From assembly GCA_937965925.1 (NCBI GenBank), contig CALCME010000134.1, positions 1 through 9,736 of the forward strand: a stretch of 9,736 bases of DNA. The letters are read 5' to 3'. The position numbers were made by a program, and so were the translations under genes. The notes under the pieces were generated by a model, which was not told where the DNA came from, made no database searches, and saw only the letters and a program-made list of their open reading frames with translations. This document shows, one piece after another, positions 8,301 through 9,736 of the stretch. The stretch comes from Candidatus Absconditabacterales bacterium (GTDB taxonomy: Bacteria > Patescibacteriota > Gracilibacteria > Absconditabacterales > Absconditicoccaceae). Within the stretch, counting starts at the first letter, position 1; the number at the start of each line of letters is the position of its first letter.

Positions 8301-8838
8301 TCCGTATTTGGTTAAAGATAAAATTAAAGTCACTCCAACTGCAGATGGGGGATATTCGATTGTCCTTCTGTTTGGTGATGACGCATCAACGATTTGAGCT
8401 TGATCTGTTTCAATAGATTGAACTAAAGTACATTCATTTGATTGAAATGTAGCAACATTTACGGTAAAAGATATTTGAACACTTACTTATGAAGTGAAAG
8501 ATTGAGTCTGAAATAGTGGAGTAGGTAAAGTTATTTTGAAATCAGATAAACCAGAAATACCTGTCCCTTCACCAGAAGAGGACGAGGTAAAACCTGAAGT
8601 AGCTCCAGAAGTTATCCAACCAGAGAATGCTCCTGAAAAGGAACTTCCAGTTGAGCAGGAACCAATTGAAGAACAACAAGTTGCTGAACCAGTGAAAGAA
8701 GAACCTCCTTTACTGGAAAATACTCCTCCTGAAAAACCCGAGGTGATTGATGAGAATTCGGATGATGTTGTACTTCAAGAAGGAGAAATCGTTGATGCAG
8801 TAAATAGAATGTTTCCTACAGATCCAGTTGTTCAATAG
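5329..8838 (+). CDS. Class A penicillin-binding protein (PBP1A-like) with Ig-like domains and Pro/Glu-rich tail
   Basis: This 1169-residue bifunctional enzyme polymerises lipid II into glycan strands and cross-links the stem peptides on the outer face of the membrane. A basic cytoplasmic N-terminus (1-56) precedes one membrane helix (57-75). The GT51 transglycosylase domain has ATEDQRF with catalytic Glu140 and GGSTITQQ (170-177). The transpeptidase domain has the nucleophile motif STIK (Ser505, Lys508), SRN (559-561) and KSGT (690-693), so both activities look intact. RKDYVLSRLYD and LTIQTTLD are also typical. After about residue 780 come a Cys-containing linker, two Ig-like beta domains (about 904-983 and 988-1072) and an acidic Pro/Glu-rich tail to 1169. 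PBP1A proteins are usually 700-850 residues, so the extension is large. About 70 TGA codons encode Gly, including those in GGST and GSTIK. An in-frame TAG at 5320 fixes the start at ATG 5329; no Shine-Dalgarno motif is seen. Confidence 0.95.
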
Positions 8839-8873
8839 AAAAAATAGAACATACCCTCTAGCTTAAGACATAT

Positions 8874-8889
8874 ATTGTAAGACAATTTT
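8874..8889 (+). terminator. Weak hairpin between the PBP and methyltransferase genes
   Basis: ATTGT (8874-8878) and ACAAT (8882-8886) can form a five-pair stem with an AAG loop, followed by TTT. It sits 35 bases after the PBP stop in the 100-base gap between two convergent genes. It is A/T-rich and short, so it is only a weak candidate terminator. I saw no stronger hairpin in 8839-8938. Confidence 0.25.
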
Positions 8890-8938
8890 CTTGAATATCG
8901 TATACAATTTACAGGATGAACGTTGTAAGTGAACAAGA

Positions 8939-9727
8939 CTACTTTCTTGATTGTTTTTTTAGTATAAGGAGAGAATTTCTGCTCTCTTTTCGATTCGATG
9001 ATTTTTTTCAAGATTGAGAAATATAGACAATTTCTTTGAGCGTAAAATCTGTATATGTAATAAGATCTTGTAATTCACTGAGTGTGAACAGATGGTAGTA
9101 TCTGTGATGAACCACATTATTGCTCTTCCAGTTAGGGTCTTTTCGTGGTATCAGAAGATCATTTCGTTTTGTTTTTCAAAGAGCTAGAATAGCTTTTCAA
9201 ACTGCGAAAATACATTCCTTACGATATTTCTTTAAAAATCGTTCTGAGTACGATCGATTCACAAGAATACACGTTCATCAATAGTTTAACGTATGATACA
9301 TTGCACGCAGTGCTTGAATCCTTTCTTGTTTCGTTTGAAGATGATGGAAAGAAGCAAGTCATAGGATGCAATCAACTGATTGTTGGTCCGTTTGAGTGAG
9401 GTGTCACAGCATATCATTTACTTCAAATGATGCTTCAGGATAATTTTTTGAGGCAGTTTCTATCATTCATGGAGAAATGTCGACTCATGTATATGATATC
9501 TGTACTCATTCAATACGTAATCGTTCATGAATTCTTCCGGTTCAGCATCCGATATCTAGAAGTGATGCGTTGTTGTTTTCCGTTGAGGTTACAACCATCT
9601 TTATTTCTGGAAGAATATGGTCTAATTCTGGTCGCTTATGAAATCATCTTGTATTATGAAAATGCTTTGCTTGTGAATCATAGCAAGTGATGAGTTGGTT
9701 AGTTAGTTTTGAGTGATTTGTTTTCAT
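8939..9727 (-). CDS. Class I SAM-dependent methyltransferase, Trm9-like
   Basis: From ATG 9727 this reads as 262 residues with TGA as Gly, ending in TAG. The SAM-binding Rossmann signature is LLDIGCGTG (56-64), followed by the acidic strand end VDIS (82-85, Asp83 likely contacts the ribose), NDM (104-106), and ASFHHL (125-130). The N-terminus ITCYDSQAKHFHNTRGF and the C-terminal RNDLLIPRKDP and RYYHLFTLSELQDL resemble Trm9/ALKBH8-type enzymes, which methylate the tRNA wobble uridine side chain in eukaryotes (compare their D-V-L-V-P-W and YYHLF motifs). Bacterial relatives are mostly uncharacterised, so the substrate is an inference. A basic tail (KKSSNRKESRN) fits RNA binding. The frame stays open to the window edge (two Ser codons and Arg precede the Met), so the true start may lie outside. 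It is convergent with the PBP gene. Confidence 0.82.
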
Positions 9728-9736
9728 GCGTGATGA

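Noticed and set aside
8136..8333. Minus-strand ORF of 65 codons
   Set aside because: It is antisense to the Ig-like part of the PBP.
5329..8838. Interpretation of the PBP as a pseudogene or selenoprotein because of many in-frame TGA codons
   Set aside because: All catalytic motifs are intact and in one frame, TGA falls at conserved glycines, and no SECIS-like structures are needed to explain roughly 70 sites.
8916..9026. Plus-strand 36-residue ORF starting MNVVSEQDYF
   Set aside because: It overlaps the 3' end of the methyltransferase on the opposite strand and has no recognisable features.
9427..9690. Plus-strand ORF of 87 codons
   Set aside because: It is antisense to the methyltransferase, whose SAM-binding motif lies in this very stretch.
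1..9736. CRISPR array, insertion sequence, tRNA or rRNA
   Set aside because: I saw no regularly spaced repeats, transposase motifs with terminal inverted repeats, or tRNA-like cloverleaf sequence.

Overview
This AT-rich window almost certainly comes from a bacterium that reads UGA as glycine (translation table 25), which points to the Candidate Phyla Radiation lineages Absconditabacteria (SR1) or Gracilibacteria (BD1-5). Read with the standard code, every gene breaks into fragments. Read with TGA as Gly, the window resolves into seven complete or near-complete genes of 126 to 1169 codons, one 72-codon small gene and one gene tail, and conserved glycines fall on TGA. These include both glycines of the transglycosylase GGSTITQQ motif, the glycine before the transpeptidase STIK motif, and a glycine of the methyltransferase LDIGCGTG loop. 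Only TAA and TAG end genes here. The sequence alone does not separate the two phyla.

Layout. Positions 1-69 hold the last codons of an unidentified plus-strand gene. Positions 118-498 encode a small single-pass membrane protein of unknown function. Positions 643-2205 encode an exported PKD/Ig-like protein with a C-terminal seven-helix domain resembling the 7TM_transglut family. A well-formed promoter (2222-2250) precedes a 146-residue divergent AMMECR1-like protein (2282-2722). A 72-residue unknown protein follows (2764-2982). It converges on a minus-strand gene (2994-4406) for a membrane-anchored protein resembling ABC-transporter solute-binding proteins. A bidirectional hairpin terminator (4571-4607) separates that gene from ribosomal protein L9 (rplI, 4650-5129, minus). 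L9 is divergent from a large class A penicillin-binding protein (5329-8838, plus), which carries two Ig-like domains and a Pro/Glu-rich tail. The right end holds a minus-strand Trm9-like SAM-dependent methyltransferase (8939-9727), open to the window edge.

The genes do not form one pathway. The common theme is the cell surface (PBP, 7TM/PKD protein, anchored solute-binding-like protein, small membrane protein) next to translation functions (L9, possible tRNA methyltransferase). No mobile element, CRISPR array, RNA gene or toxin-antitoxin pair was seen. Shine-Dalgarno motifs are weak or absent upstream of nearly all starts. The most useful points are the recoding evidence, the AMMECR1-like protein that lacks its family signature, the 7TM/PKD protein, and a possible symmetric divergent promoter between rplI and the PBP gene.
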